A stretch of DNA of 64,000 bases from Pigmentiphaga sp. (GCA_023228945.1 JALOAI010000004.1:62001-126000); one strand, 5' to 3'; positions 10,294 to 19,623 are shown, counted from the first letter of the stretch. Program-made: numbers and translations. The notes: generated by a model not told the origin, from the letters alone.

Positions 10294-11456
10294 CTACCCT
10301 CCGGGGCCGGCGGGCAGGCTGGCGGCGACTTCCGCCGTATCCTGGTCGAAGCTGGGCGGCAGCCGCCGCAGAGTGGCCGGCGTGCGTGAAAGCTTGATCG
10401 GCGAGGCGATGGCGCGGTAGCCGTCTTGCTCCAGCACCATGGCGCGATGCCGGGTGTGGGGATGCTCGAGCAGTTGTTCGACGTTCAGCACCGGAGCGGC
10501 GGGCACGCCCTGTTTCAGCAGCGCCGGCGCCAGCTCGGCGGCGGTTTGGGTACTCAATAATTCGGCCAGGGCCGTATGCAGCTCCGCGCGGTGCCGCAAG
10601 CGGCCGGCATTATCGGCAAAGCGGGGATCATGGGCCAAGGCGGGTGCGCCGAGCGCTTGGCAGAGGGTGGTGAACTGGCGATGATTGCCGACCGCCAGGA
10701 AAATGTCCCCCTTCGGCGGTGGACAGGGTTTCGTAGGGAGCAATGTTGGGATGGGCATTGCCGGTGCGGGCCGGCACGCGGCCACTGAGGAAGTAATTGG
10801 GCGCGTGCGGGTGCAAAAGGCGAGATCGCGCAATCGAACAGGGTGATGTCCAGAAACTGGCCCAACCCGCTGCGTTGGCGTTCGTTCAGGGCCAGCAGGA
10901 CGGCGAGGGCGGCGTTGAGGCCGGTGACCATGTCCACCACGGGCACGCCGATCCGCGTCGGCTCGCCCTCGGCGTCGCCATTCACACTCATCAGGCCGCA
11001 CAGGGCCTGGGCGCAGGCGTCGTAGCCCGGCAGGCCGCCCAAAGGGCCGTCGGCGCCGAAGCCGCTGATGCGGCAATGGATGAGTTGCGGGAATTCCCGG
11101 CTGAGCACATCGTAGCCCAGGCCCCACTTCTCCAGGGTACCGGGCTTGAAGTTTTCCACCAGCACATCGGCGTCGCGCAGCAGGGCCCGCAGAAAGGCTT
11201 GACCGGCGGCTTGCGATAAGTCCAGACTCAAGCCCCGCTTGTTGCGATTGACGCCCAGGAAGTAGGAGGCCGTGCCATCCTGGAAGGGCGGCCCCCAGCC
11301 ACGGGTTTCGTCGCCGGTCGGGTGTTCGATCTTATAGACCTCGGCGCCATGGTCGCCCAGAATCTGGGTGCAATAGGGGCCGCCAAGAACGCGGGAGAGG
11401 TCGATGATGCGGGTGCCTTGCAGGGCGCCCGCGGAGGTGGCGGCAGCGGTGCTCAT
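10294..11456 (-). pseudogene. CaiB/BaiF family III CoA-transferase with two frameshifts
   Basis: The N-terminal part (GTRIIDLSRVLGGPYCTQ) and the C-terminal part are clear class III CoA-transferase, with the region of the catalytic aspartate at GQFLDITLFD. The reading frame shifts twice. Near 10815-10825 one extra base (in CCTTTT on the minus strand) breaks ...FDCAIS from LLHPHAPNYF. At 10706-10710 a run of five G on the minus strand is one too long, breaking STAEG from DIFLAVGNHRQF. Removing one base at each place gives a full-length protein of about 387 residues. It is either a recent pseudogene or carries two sequencing errors. It lies four bases before a Bug gene and belongs to the cluster with the acyl-CoA dehydrogenase. 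Confidence 0.85.
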
Positions 11457-11459
11457 GGT

Positions 11460-12437
11460 TCAGTTCAAGGTAATGTTGGCGGACTGGATGACGTTCCGCC
11501 ATTTGTCCACTTCGGCTTCAATGAAGCTGCCCAGGCCAGCGGGCGTGGCGTCGGCGGCGCGAACGATGCCCTGCGCCTGCAGGGCATCGCGCACGGCCGG
11601 GTCGTCCAGGGCTTGCCCGAAGGCCTGATTCAGCTTCTCCACCACGGTATCCGGTGTGCCGGCCGGCGCGACGATGCCGAAGAAGACGCTGACGTCGTAG
11701 CCGTCGAGGCCTTGTTCGTGCAGCGAGGGCAGCTCGGGCAAGGCGGCCGACCGCTCGGCGGCGGCCAGGCCGATGGGCCGCAGCGCGCCGCTGCGCACAT
11801 GGGGCAGGGCCGTGAGAATGTCGGTAAAGGCCATCGATACCTGGCCGCCCAGCAGATCGTTGAGCGCCGGCCCGGTGCCGCGATAGGGCACGTGCAGGAC
11901 GCTGGTGCCGGCCATATCGTTGAACAGCACGCCGGCCAGATGCGAGGAAGCACCGTTGTCGGAGGAGGCGTACGAGAGTTTGTCGGGATTCTCCCGGGCG
12001 TAGCCGATCAACTCCTCCAGGTTGGCGGCGGGCAGGCTGGGGTGCACCACCAGGATGTTGGGCAAATGGCCGATCCGCACGATGGGCTCGAAGCTGGTGC
12101 GGGGATCGTAGTTCAACGAGTCGTAGAGACTGGTGTTGATCGCCAGCGGCCCCGAGGTGCCGAACAGGAGGGTGTAGCCGTCCGGCTTGGCGTTGGCCAC
12201 GTACTCGGCGCCGATGTTGCCGCCGGCGCCGGCGCGGTTCTCGACGATCACGGTCTGGCCCAGCGGCTTGGACAAACCGTCCGCCAGGCGCCTGGCCAAG
12301 GCATCGGTCGGACCGCCGGGCGGGAAAGGTACCACCAGGCGAAGGGTCTGCGAGGGGTAGTCGCCGGCGGCCGATGCCGGCAGGGCGGGGAGCAGGATGG
12401 TGGCCGAGAGGGCCAGGACGTTCAGCAAGGGCTTCAT
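11460..12437 (-). CDS. Bug/TctC-family periplasmic solute-binding protein
   Basis: A 325-residue Bug receptor. The ATG at 12437 has the strong ribosome site AGGAG a few bases upstream and gives a signal peptide MKPLLNVLALSATILLPALP ending ASA. Landmarks are YPSQTLRLVVPFPPGGPTD, VENRAGAGGNIGAEYVA and SSHLAGVLF. It sits between an acyl-CoA dehydrogenase and a CoA-transferase on the same strand, so the likely ligand is an organic acid activated to its CoA ester and oxidised by these neighbours; this is inferred from context. Confidence 0.92.
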   Translation of the reverse strand: MKPLLNVLALSATILLPALPASAAGDYPSQTLRLVVPFPPGGPTDALARRLADGLSKPLGQTVIVENRAGAGGNIGAEYVANAKPDGYTLLFGTSGPLAINTSLYDSLNYDPRTSFEPIVRIGHLPNILVVHPSLPAANLEELIGYARENPDKLSYASSDNGASSHLAGVLFNDMAGTSVLHVPYRGTGPALNDLLGGQVSMAFTDILTALPHVRSGALRPIGLAAAERSAALPELPSLHEQGLDGYDVSVFFGIVAPAGTPDTVVEKLNQAFGQALDDPAVRDALQAQGIVRAADATPAGLGSFIEAEVDKWRNVIQSANITLN

Positions 12438-12458
12438 GGTTCGTCTCCTCAAAAGTGG

Positions 12459-14153
12459 CTAAGCGATGTCCAGCAATCCGGACCCGTCGATCGCGGGTTC
12501 GTGGGGTGCGCAGGGGTCGCGCGGCGCCAGGCGGTGTACCAGCACCAGGTCGGCCAGCGTATTGCGGGTTTGGAGGGCGGAGTTCCGGCCGGCCTCCCAG
12601 CGCAGGCCGGCCAGCGCCACGACGTGGTAGAGGGCGGAAGCCGCTTGGCGGGCCATCGGGGATTGGCTATCCCGGGCGGCCGACTCAGCGAAGGCGAAAG
12701 CCTGCTCCACGCAGCGCGTTTGCAGCGCTTGTAGTTCCACGGGGCAGGGCGCTCCGTCCGCCAGGCGTTGCGCCACGTGCCGGCGCAAGGGGGGCAGGCA
12801 ATCGTTGCGTGCGATCGCCCGCAACACATCCAGCGCCACGATATTGCTCGTGCCTTCCCAGATCGAGCCGAGGTGGGCGTCGCGCATCAGCCGGGGCTCT
12901 ACCCATTCTTCGATATAGCCGCAGCCGCCGCGCACTTCCATGGCATCACCCGTGACCTGGCGCGCGTCGCGGCAGGCGCGGAACTTGATCAGCGGCGTGA
13001 GGATGCGCACGCAGGAACGGGCTTCGGCATCGCCGGCGTCGGCACGCTCCAGCGCTTGCGCGGTCTGGAACATCACCGATCGGGCCTGCTCGGTGGGCAG
13101 CAGCATTTTCAGGAGCTGGCGCTGCATCAGCGGCATATCGATCAGCCGCTTGCCGAAGGCGCGGCGGTTGCGCGCCACGTACAGCGCTTCGGTAAGGGCG
13201 CGGCGCATCAACCCCGCGGCGCGCATGCCGTTGGACAGGCGCGAGTTGTTCACCATGTCGGCCATCTGCTGGAAGCCCCGGCCGCGCTCGCCGACCAGCC
13301 AGGCGTAGGCGCCCTCCAGGCGGATCTCGCCGCTGGCCATCGAGCGCGTGCCGAGTTTGTCTTTCAGGCGCAGGATGCGGTAGGGGTTTTGCCGGCCATC
13401 GGGCAGGGTGCGTGGCAACAGGAACAGCGAGACACCGGCGAGGCCGGGTGTTTCTTCGCTGCGCGCCAGTACCATGGCAAAGCCCGCGTCGGGATTGGAG
13501 CAGAACCATTTGTCGCCATACAGCCGCCAGCGGCCATCGGCTTCCCGCCGGGCGATCGTCTGGGTGGCGCTCACGTCGGAGCCCGCGGCCTGTTCCGTCA
13601 TGAACATCGCGCTTTGCCGGAGTTCGTCGAAGTCCAGCGAAGTGACCTGGGGCAGGATCTCATCGACCAAGGCCGGATCGCCATAGCGGCGCAGCGTGCG
13701 CGCCAGCGAATCGGTCATGCTGACCGGACAACACAGGCCGAACTCGGCCTGCACGAACACATGGCTCAAGCCGTACTTGGCGGCGGGCGGCATGGGCTGC
13801 GGCCAACCCAGCACGCCAGCGCGGTGCGACATGGCGGCCAGGCCGAAGCGGCAATAGGCTGCGCGTTCGAGAGCCACGTAGGCGGGATGCTTGTGAATCG
13901 TCGACTCGTCTTGCCCGGTGCGATGGCGCACCGAAAGTGCGGGCGGGTTCTGGTCGGCGGTGAAGGCCAGAGCGTCGAATTCGCCCCCGGCCAGCCGACC
14001 CAGTTCTTCGGCATGGGGCAGCAGGTGGTCGGCCAGGGGGCCGGGCAGATAGGCGCGCAGCAATGCGGCGGCGTAGCCATCGGCATTGAAAAGATTGAGA
14101 CCGCGGGCATCGGGGATGTTGGCTTCGGCCTGGGAGAGATCGGCGGCGTTCAC
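12459..14153 (-). CDS. AidB-like acyl-CoA dehydrogenase
   Basis: A 564-residue flavoprotein of the acyl-CoA dehydrogenase family. Its length (ordinary members are about 380) and the segments FMTEQAAGSDVSATQT and WEGTSNIVALDVLRA match the AidB-like/adaptive-response branch. The FAD-binding middle domain is around residues 180-290 and the C-terminal helical domain follows, with an extra tail. It is the first gene of a minus-strand cluster (dehydrogenase, Bug receptor, CoA-transferase), divergent from a LysR gene that probably controls it. Substrate unknown. Confidence 0.88.
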   Translation of the reverse strand: MNAADLSQAEANIPDARGLNLFNADGYAAALLRAYLPGPLADHLLPHAEELGRLAGGEFDALAFTADQNPPALSVRHRTGQDESTIHKHPAYVALERAAYCRFGLAAMSHRAGVLGWPQPMPPAAKYGLSHVFVQAEFGLCCPVSMTDSLARTLRRYGDPALVDEILPQVTSLDFDELRQSAMFMTEQAAGSDVSATQTIARREADGRWRLYGDKWFCSNPDAGFAMVLARSEETPGLAGVSLFLLPRTLPDGRQNPYRILRLKDKLGTRSMASGEIRLEGAYAWLVGERGRGFQQMADMVNNSRLSNGMRAAGLMRRALTEALYVARNRRAFGKRLIDMPLMQRQLLKMLLPTEQARSVMFQTAQALERADAGDAEARSCVRILTPLIKFRACRDARQVTGDAMEVRGGCGYIEEWVEPRLMRDAHLGSIWEGTSNIVALDVLRAIARNDCLPPLRRHVAQRLADGAPCPVELQALQTRCVEQAFAFAESAARDSQSPMARQAASALYHVVALAGLRWEAGRNSALQTRNTLADLVLVHRLAPRDPCAPHEPAIDGSGLLDIA

Positions 14154-14229
14154 GGGAAGACCTCGGAAGCGATGGTAGGCCTATGGTAGGGTCGCCCCAT
14201 CGTTCCATACCAATACCGTTTTTATTAAT

Positions 14230-14252
14230 ATCTATATATTTGCTGTATAGAT
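14230..14252. promoter_or_regulatory. perfect palindrome in the LysR/acyl-CoA dehydrogenase divergent region
   Basis: ATCTATA (14230-14236) and TATAGAT (14246-14252) form a perfect inverted repeat with a nine-base spacer, in an AT-rich stretch just 10 bases before the LysR start and 77 bases from the dehydrogenase start. It fits the T-N11-A style of LysR boxes. I infer that the adjacent LysR protein binds here and autoregulates. Confidence 0.5.
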
Positions 14253-14262
14253 TGGGGGGCGC

Positions 14263-15171
14263 ATGGAAATCGACTCGCGTTTGCTGCGCTATTTCGTGGC
14301 GGTAGCCGAAGAACTGAGTTTCAGCCGAGCGGCGGCCCGCCTGCATTTGTCGCAGCCACCGCTCAGTCATGCCATCCGCCAGTTGGAAGACAACCTCGGG
14401 GTTCGCCTGTTCGAACGCAGCAGCCGGCATGTAGCGCTCACACCGGCCGGCCAGGCGCTGTACAAAGAGGCGCGCTTTCTTCTCCAGCGCAATGCCGATG
14501 TGCGGCAATTGGTGCGCCGTATCCACGCGGGCCTGGAAGGTGAAGTCAAGATAGGCTTCGTCGGCTCCATGCTGTATCGCGGGCTGCCGGCATGGCTGAC
14601 GCATTGCCAGAGCCGCTACCCTGGCGTAGCCCGGGCGCTGCAGGAGCTGAATTCCGCCGAGCAGATCGGCCTGGTGGCGCGTGGCGGCCTGGACATTGGG
14701 CTGGTTCACGCCAATCCGGTGACCGACGAGCTGACGGCCGAAACTTTGCTGATCGAACCGTTCGTCTTGTGCCTGCCGGCGGGCCACGTCTTGGCGGGCA
14801 ATGGCCACGTCGATCTGGCCGTACTGGCCGGCGAGCCGTTCATTTTCTTTGCCAGCGCCGTGTCGCCGGTGTATTACGAACTGCTGTTGCGGATGTGCCT
14901 GGATGCCGGCTTCATGCCAACGGTGCGATACGAGGCGCGGCATTGGCTCAGCGCCGTGTCGCTGGTGGCGCAGGGCATGGGGGTGTCCATCGTGCCGCGC
15001 AGCCTGGCGGCTTGCGGTCTGGAGGGCGTGGCCTATCTGCGTTTCGATCACACGCAGCGCTCGGAAACCCAGATGATCTGGGCTCGTGGCAGCGCTTCGC
15101 GCATCGTGCACAATCATCTGGATCTTCTTCGGGATTGGTTTGCCGCGCGGGCGGGGCCGGCGCTGGATTGA
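14263..15171 (+). CDS. LysR-family transcriptional regulator
   Basis: A 302-residue LysR regulator. The DNA-binding domain is at residues 5-65 (FVAVAEELSFSRAAARLHLS, then QPPLSHAIRQLEDNLG), and the effector domain follows. It is divergent from the acyl-CoA dehydrogenase/Bug/CoA-transferase cluster, which is the usual arrangement for a regulator and its target. Its subfamily resembles regulators of aromatic or organic-acid catabolism, but the ligand is not known. Confidence 0.92.
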   Translation: MEIDSRLLRYFVAVAEELSFSRAAARLHLSQPPLSHAIRQLEDNLGVRLFERSSRHVALTPAGQALYKEARFLLQRNADVRQLVRRIHAGLEGEVKIGFVGSMLYRGLPAWLTHCQSRYPGVARALQELNSAEQIGLVARGGLDIGLVHANPVTDELTAETLLIEPFVLCLPAGHVLAGNGHVDLAVLAGEPFIFFASAVSPVYYELLLRMCLDAGFMPTVRYEARHWLSAVSLVAQGMGVSIVPRSLAACGLEGVAYLRFDHTQRSETQMIWARGSASRIVHNHLDLLRDWFAARAGPALD

Positions 15172-15424
15172 GCCGGGCGGTGCCGGCAGGCCCGGTTCGT
15201 GCGCATCCGGGGGCAGGGATGTTGTCAGCGGCGGGGCGAGGCATCATTTTCGAGACTCCGGCCACGACGTCGCCGGGCGCATGGACCCAGGATTACCTCT
15301 GGAGCCAGCCTGGCGGTGTATCCTGCCGTGACCGGTGGGGCGGCGTCGGTCCGGAGGCTTGGGAGCTTCGACGGGGATGCGGCAGCCTTGTGCCTTGCCG
15401 CCTGTTCCGACTCTGGAGGTTGTC

Positions 15425-16171
15425 ATGCTGATTCGTCTGCTGCGCGGTACGCCCGCGATGCTGTTGTGCGCATTCGCGGTTCCGACGCTGGCGGCCGCGA
15501 CCCCGCTGAGGGTGGTCGTCGACGAGAATTTCCCGCCTTTCGTGCAAGTAGCTCAGGGAACGCCAACCGGCCTTGGGATCGAAGTGCTGCAAGCCGCGGC
15601 CGATCGCGCCGGTGTCGAACTGGAGTTCGTGCCGGTGCCCTTCGTCCAAATCCAGCCCGCGGTGGACCAAGGCAAGGCCGATGCGATCTTTCCGTTGGCG
15701 ATCAATCCGGAACGGCTGAAGCTCTATGACTTCAGCGAGCCCTTGGTGAGCACCGGCGGAGCGCTGTTCGTGCGGGCTCCCGACCCTACGCCCGAAAGCC
15801 TGCGCGCACTGAACGGAAAAAGCGTGATCACGCCCAAGACCGGCCCGCTGGCCAACTATATCCAGCGCAACGCCCCGGAGGTGAAGCTCGCGACGACCGC
15901 GGACTACGATGAAACCCTCGAGCAACTGGTGGCGGGCAAGGCGGATGCGGCCGCGCTGAATCTGCAGGTGGGCAGTCGCTTCGTCGCCGACAATTACGCC
16001 GGCCGAGTCACCGTGCCGGACCGCTATTTTTGGGAGCTGCCGCTGGCTGTTGCGATACCCAAGGCGTCCGTCGGCCTGACGCCGGTGCTGGAGCGGCTGA
16101 ACGAAGGCATCCGCGCGATTCGCGAAGATGGGAGCTGGGCTGGGATCATGAAGCGGTACGAGGGCCGTTGA
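15425..16171 (+). CDS. periplasmic amino-acid-type solute-binding protein (SBP family 3)
   Basis: A 248-residue family 3 extracellular solute-binding protein. The ATG at 15425 follows a good ribosome site (CTGGAGG) and gives a signal peptide MLIRLLRGTPAMLLCAFAVP ending LAAA. The domain begins LRVVVDENFPPF and includes GLGIEVLQAAADRAG, FPLAINPERLKLYDFSEPL and the C-terminal GSWAGIMKRYEG. No permease or ATPase lies next to it, so it is an orphan receptor, for an amino acid or similar solute. It could also be a sensor-associated binding protein. Confidence 0.87.
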   Translation: MLIRLLRGTPAMLLCAFAVPTLAAATPLRVVVDENFPPFVQVAQGTPTGLGIEVLQAAADRAGVELEFVPVPFVQIQPAVDQGKADAIFPLAINPERLKLYDFSEPLVSTGGALFVRAPDPTPESLRALNGKSVITPKTGPLANYIQRNAPEVKLATTADYDETLEQLVAGKADAAALNLQVGSRFVADNYAGRVTVPDRYFWELPLAVAIPKASVGLTPVLERLNEGIRAIREDGSWAGIMKRYEGR

Positions 16172-16230
16172 AGGGGGCGTCGGCATGCCGGGGTTTCGGG
16201 CTATTTCACTAGAGATCGGGCGTCTCTATT

Positions 16231-16324
16231 AAAGATATAAAATACTATCTTTAAAAGTATTTTATTGGAATAAAGATCATTTTTATTATCTTTATTTTTA
16301 AATAATTTAATGATATAAAAGATA
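16231..16324 (+). promoter_or_regulatory. AT-rich promoter/operator region of hipBA with inverted repeats
   Basis: The 160 bases before hipB are far more AT-rich than anything else in the window. AAAGATA (16231-16237) and TATCTTT (16246-16252) form an inverted repeat with an eight-base spacer; AAAATACT (16239-16246) and AGTATTTT (16256-16263) form a second; AAAGAT (16272-16277) and ATCTTT (16288-16293) a third; a further AAAGATA is at 16318-16324. E. coli HipB binds half-sites spaced by eight bases, so these are good candidate operators for autorepression. The binding itself is inferred. Confidence 0.55.
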
Positions 16325-16363
16325 GTCATTAGTGAGTTCAATCACCGTAAAGCGTATAAAAGT

Positions 16364-16711
16364 ATGCATGATGCCGGTACGGAGACTCTCCCCATCCAGG
16401 CGCTGCTGCGGGAGCTGGGCCAGCGGCTGGAGCGCTATCGTCTATCGCGCAATCTACGGCAAGAAGACGTGGCCGCCGCCGCGGGCCTCAGCCGCATGAC
16501 GGTGGGCAAGCTGGAGCGCGGCGGCGGCACGCTGGATACGCTGGCCCGGGTTCTGCGGGCGCTGGATCTCGACGGCCGGATTCTCGATGTCGTGCCGGAT
16601 GCGCGGGTGAGCCCGATGGATCCCCGCTCGGTCGGCGGCGAAGGCCGCCAGCGCGCGCGGCCGTCGAACCGCGAGCCCGACGCCGAGCCCTGGTCCTGGG
16701 GCGACGAATGA
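16364..16711 (+). CDS. HipB-like antitoxin, XRE helix-turn-helix
   Basis: A 115-residue DNA-binding antitoxin. A Cro/C1 (XRE) helix-turn-helix spans about residues 14-70 (LGQRLERYRLSRNLRQEDVA then AAAGLSRMTVGKLERGGG). The C-terminus is polar and disordered and ends in PWSWGDE. It directly precedes a HipA-family kinase and overlaps it by ATGA, the normal hipBA order. HipB-type proteins neutralise HipA and repress their operon. The AT-rich upstream region holds candidate operators. Confidence 0.82.
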   Translation: MHDAGTETLPIQALLRELGQRLERYRLSRNLRQEDVAAAAGLSRMTVGKLERGGGTLDTLARVLRALDLDGRILDVVPDARVSPMDPRSVGGEGRQRARPSNREPDAEPWSWGDE

Positions 16712-18375
16712 CCACGCGTCCAAGCGCAAGCCCCGGTCCACCTCGCGGCCTGCAGGCCGCTTGGATGCGTCAGGCCCCGGCCAGTCCGCAGGGATTGACC
16801 GGAGTCCGGGCTTACCCTTCAGGACGGGATCAAGCGAGGCCATGGTTCTCTGGCGCCGAAGGCTCCCCCGAGTGGTGGCGGAGAAGCTCCGGCCGGGAGC
16901 CGGAGTTCTTCACTATCACTACGCGCGGCCGCGCGGAGCCCGTCACTCAGGGCGGTGCCAGGCAAGGCCAGCCCTCGCAGGTGCCGGGGACGCCCCCGAG
17001 CCGTGGCGGGAACCTTGCCGCCGCGAGGCGGGGATTGTTCAGGCCGGCGTCATTGCTGCGGGCCGAGGTGCGCCTGTGGGGCCGGCAGATCGGCGCGGTG
17101 GTGTGGGACGAAGGCCGGGAGCTGGGGGTGTTTGAGTACGATCCGCGCTTTCTGGCCTCCGGCATCGAGGTGGCCCCCTTGACGCTGCCCCTCAGATCCG
17201 GGGTGTTCGACTTTCCCGCCTTGTCGCGCGACACGTTCAAAGGTCTGCCCGGCTTGTTGGCCGACAGCCTGCCCGACAAGTTCGGTAACTTATTGATCGA
17301 ACGCTGGCTGGCGGAGCAGGGCCGTCCGCCGGATAGCATGAATCCGGTCGAGCGGCTGTGTTACACGGGCTCGCGCGGCATGGGGGCGCTGGAATTCCAC
17401 CCCGCACGCCATGAGCGGGGCGAGGCCGGAGCTCCGCTCGACATCGAGCGGATGGTCGGCTTGGCGGCCGAGATCCTGGCGCGCCGCGGTGACCTCGCGG
17501 GCCGCCTCGATGGCCCGCACCAGGAGGAAGCCATGCGCGAGATCCTGCAAGTGGGCACCTCGGCTGGCGGCGCCAGGGCCAAGGCGGTGCTGGCCTGGAA
17601 TCCCCTCACCGGCGAATTCCGCTCGGGCCAGATCGAAGCCGGCAGCGGCTTCGAGCACTGGTTGCTGAAATTCGACGGCGTGAGCGGTAATGCCGACAAA
17701 GAGTTGGCCGATCCCCAGGGGTACGGCCGCCTGGAATATGCCTGCTACCTGGCGGCACGACAGGCGGGAATCCAAATGATGACGGCGCGTTTGCACGAAG
17801 AAGGTGGCCGCGCGCATTTCATGACCCGGCGCTTCGATCGCACCGCGCAGGGCGGCCGGCTACACATGCTGTCGCTGGGAGCCATGCGCCACTTCGACTT
17901 CAACCTGCCCGGTGCCTATTCTTATGAGCAGGCCATCGAAACGATACGCCTGCTGCGGCTGGGCATGGCGACCATCGAGGAACAACTGCGGCGCGCGTAC
18001 TTCAACCTCGTGATCCGCAACCAGGACGATCACGTCAAGAATATCGCCTTCCTCATGAATCGCGACGGCCGCTGGCGCCTGGCACCGGCGTTTGACGTGA
18101 CCTATGCCTACAATCCTCGCGGCGCCTGGACCAGCCAGCACCAGATGTCGCTCAACGGCAAGACCTCGGGATTCACGATGAGCGACCTCCTGGCGTTTGC
18201 CGCGTTCTGCGATGTGAAGCCGGCGCGGGCCAGAGCGGTTCTCGAGCAGGTGCTGGGCGCCGCGCACAACTGGCGGCAACACGCCGCGGCGGCGAAAGTG
18301 CCGGCGGAGCTGGCGGCAGGCGCCTGGGCGGGATTCCGCCTGGATTGGCGTACTGCCGATTCCGCGGGCGGCTGA
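16708..18375 (+). CDS. HipA-family serine/threonine kinase toxin with a repeat-derived N-terminal extension
   Basis: HipA kinases phosphorylate a translation factor such as a glutamyl-tRNA synthetase and cause growth arrest. The true HipA homology starts near residue 115 (LRAEVRLWGRQIGAVVWDEG). The loop TSAGGARAKA corresponds to the Ser150 region, RNQDDHVKN is the catalytic loop and PAFDVTY the metal-binding segment. The first about 70 codons lie inside a dispersed repeat and resemble no HipA protein. The ATG overlaps the hipB stop; in-frame TTG codons such as 17053 are alternative starts close to the real domain. Without the extension the length is about 440, the usual HipA size. Confidence 0.85.
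   Translation: MTTRPSASPGPPRGLQAAWMRQAPASPQGLTGVRAYPSGRDQARPWFSGAEGSPEWWRRSSGREPEFFTITTRGRAEPVTQGGARQGQPSQVPGTPPSRGGNLAAARRGLFRPASLLRAEVRLWGRQIGAVVWDEGRELGVFEYDPRFLASGIEVAPLTLPLRSGVFDFPALSRDTFKGLPGLLADSLPDKFGNLLIERWLAEQGRPPDSMNPVERLCYTGSRGMGALEFHPARHERGEAGAPLDIERMVGLAAEILARRGDLAGRLDGPHQEEAMREILQVGTSAGGARAKAVLAWNPLTGEFRSGQIEAGSGFEHWLLKFDGVSGNADKELADPQGYGRLEYACYLAARQAGIQMMTARLHEEGGRAHFMTRRFDRTAQGGRLHMLSLGAMRHFDFNLPGAYSYEQAIETIRLLRLGMATIEEQLRRAYFNLVIRNQDDHVKNIAFLMNRDGRWRLAPAFDVTYAYNPRGAWTSQHQMSLNGKTSGFTMSDLLAFAAFCDVKPARARAVLEQVLGAAHNWRQHAAAAKVPAELAAGAWAGFRLDWRTADSAGG
16709..16915 (+). repeat. dispersed stop-codon-anchored repeat, copy 1
   Basis: Starts at the TGA stop of hipB (TGACCACGCGTCCAAGCGCA) and shares its head, a middle block (AAGCGAGGCCA), the small hairpin around CCGAAGGCTCCCCCGA and a 3' palindromic module (GGCGGAGAAGCTCC at 16877-16890, then GCCGGAGTTCT) with copies at 51.2 and 51.8 kb. 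Its 3' palindrome is partly decayed (TTCTTC instead of TTCTCC). It underlies the first about 70 codons of the hipA frame. Confidence 0.75.
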
Positions 18376-18417
18376 GCGGCCCTGAACCTGGCAAAAACGA
18401 GGCTTGTGCAGATGGGC

Positions 18418-18446
18418 TTGCACAATAAAAATTTTGTGGCTATAAT
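18418..18446 (+). promoter_or_regulatory. sigma-70 promoter of tRNA-fMet
   Basis: A -35 box TTGCAC (18418-18423) and a perfect -10 box TATAAT (18441-18446) are separated by 17 bases and lie 12 bases before the tRNA 5' end. This is the best consensus promoter in the window and fits the strong constitutive expression of a tRNA. Confidence 0.85.
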
Positions 18447-18458
18447 TCATTTCTCTGC

Positions 18459-18779
<321 letters not shown>

Positions 18780-19149
18780 GAGTTCTGGCTTTGCGACGCC
18801 AGGGAAAGCGTGGTGTTCGAGGGCCGTTGCGGCGACATGGACGCCGATTGGTGGCACGGGTTCGAGCCGCTGATTTCGACCTGGACCACGTTCCGTTGCC
18901 GCCGCCTGTATTGTCGTCGTGCCGGAACGAAAGAGCCTTGACGTTTGCTCAAACATCCATGGGCCATCGAGAAACCGCCGAGCCGGTAAACCCGTCCGGC
19001 GGCCTGGCAACCATTGCACCAAGAGCGCAAAAATCGTGCCGATCCTGTCAGGATCGGCGGGCGTCGCGCGTCCCAAGGTCCGCGCGAGAAAAGCGGCGCT
19101 CGCCGGACGAGACCGGCTCGAACAACGAAGTCATTGCCCTGATAGCCGC

Positions 19150-19623
19150 TCAGCTGCGCGTCCTGCGGCGCGGGCTCAGTGGAAACTTTGACGGATCATC
19201 GTTCCAGGGATCGAATATGGTGGCGCCGGAACGGGTGGTGTCGCGTACATTGCGTGTCGTGAGATAGAGATCGTGCTCGATAGCCGTGGCGGCGAGCAGC
19301 GTGTCGATCACCTGCGGAGGATGGCCGGTTTCCCTTTTGACGATTCCTGAAATCCGGCCCCAGCGCCGCACCGCCGCATCGTCAACCGAGAGGATGCGAC
19401 CCGCGAACCGGGCCTCCAGCGCGTCGCGCGAGGCGATGTAGCGCTGGCGGTCGGGATGATCCTCGGCGAGGTTAAAGATACCCTTGTCGTATTCTGCCAG
19501 CGTAAGGACACTGAGGAAGAGGTTGTCCTCATCCTGATCGGCGGCCCAGGCTTTCACCGATGGCGCGCCATTGAGATTGATCAGGGCGGAGACGACGTTG
19601 GTATCGAGCAGCCAGCCGATCAC
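19150..19623 (-). CDS. VapC-like PIN-domain toxin
   Basis: A 157-residue PIN-domain ribonuclease. The acidic residues of the active site are visible: LLDTNVVSAL near the N-terminus, the Glu of TLAEYDKG, and IDTLLAATAIEHDLYLTTRN towards the end. Toxins of this family cleave tRNA or rRNA when not bound by antitoxin. The ATG overlaps the stop of the upstream antitoxin gene as ATGA. It is one of the few intact genes in the island after tRNA-fMet. It resembles the FitB/VapC branch. Confidence 0.85.
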   Translation of the reverse strand: MIGWLLDTNVVSALINLNGAPSVKAWAADQDEDNLFLSVLTLAEYDKGIFNLAEDHPDRQRYIASRDALEARFAGRILSVDDAAVRRWGRISGIVKRETGHPPQVIDTLLAATAIEHDLYLTTRNVRDTTRSGATIFDPWNDDPSKFPLSPRRRTRS

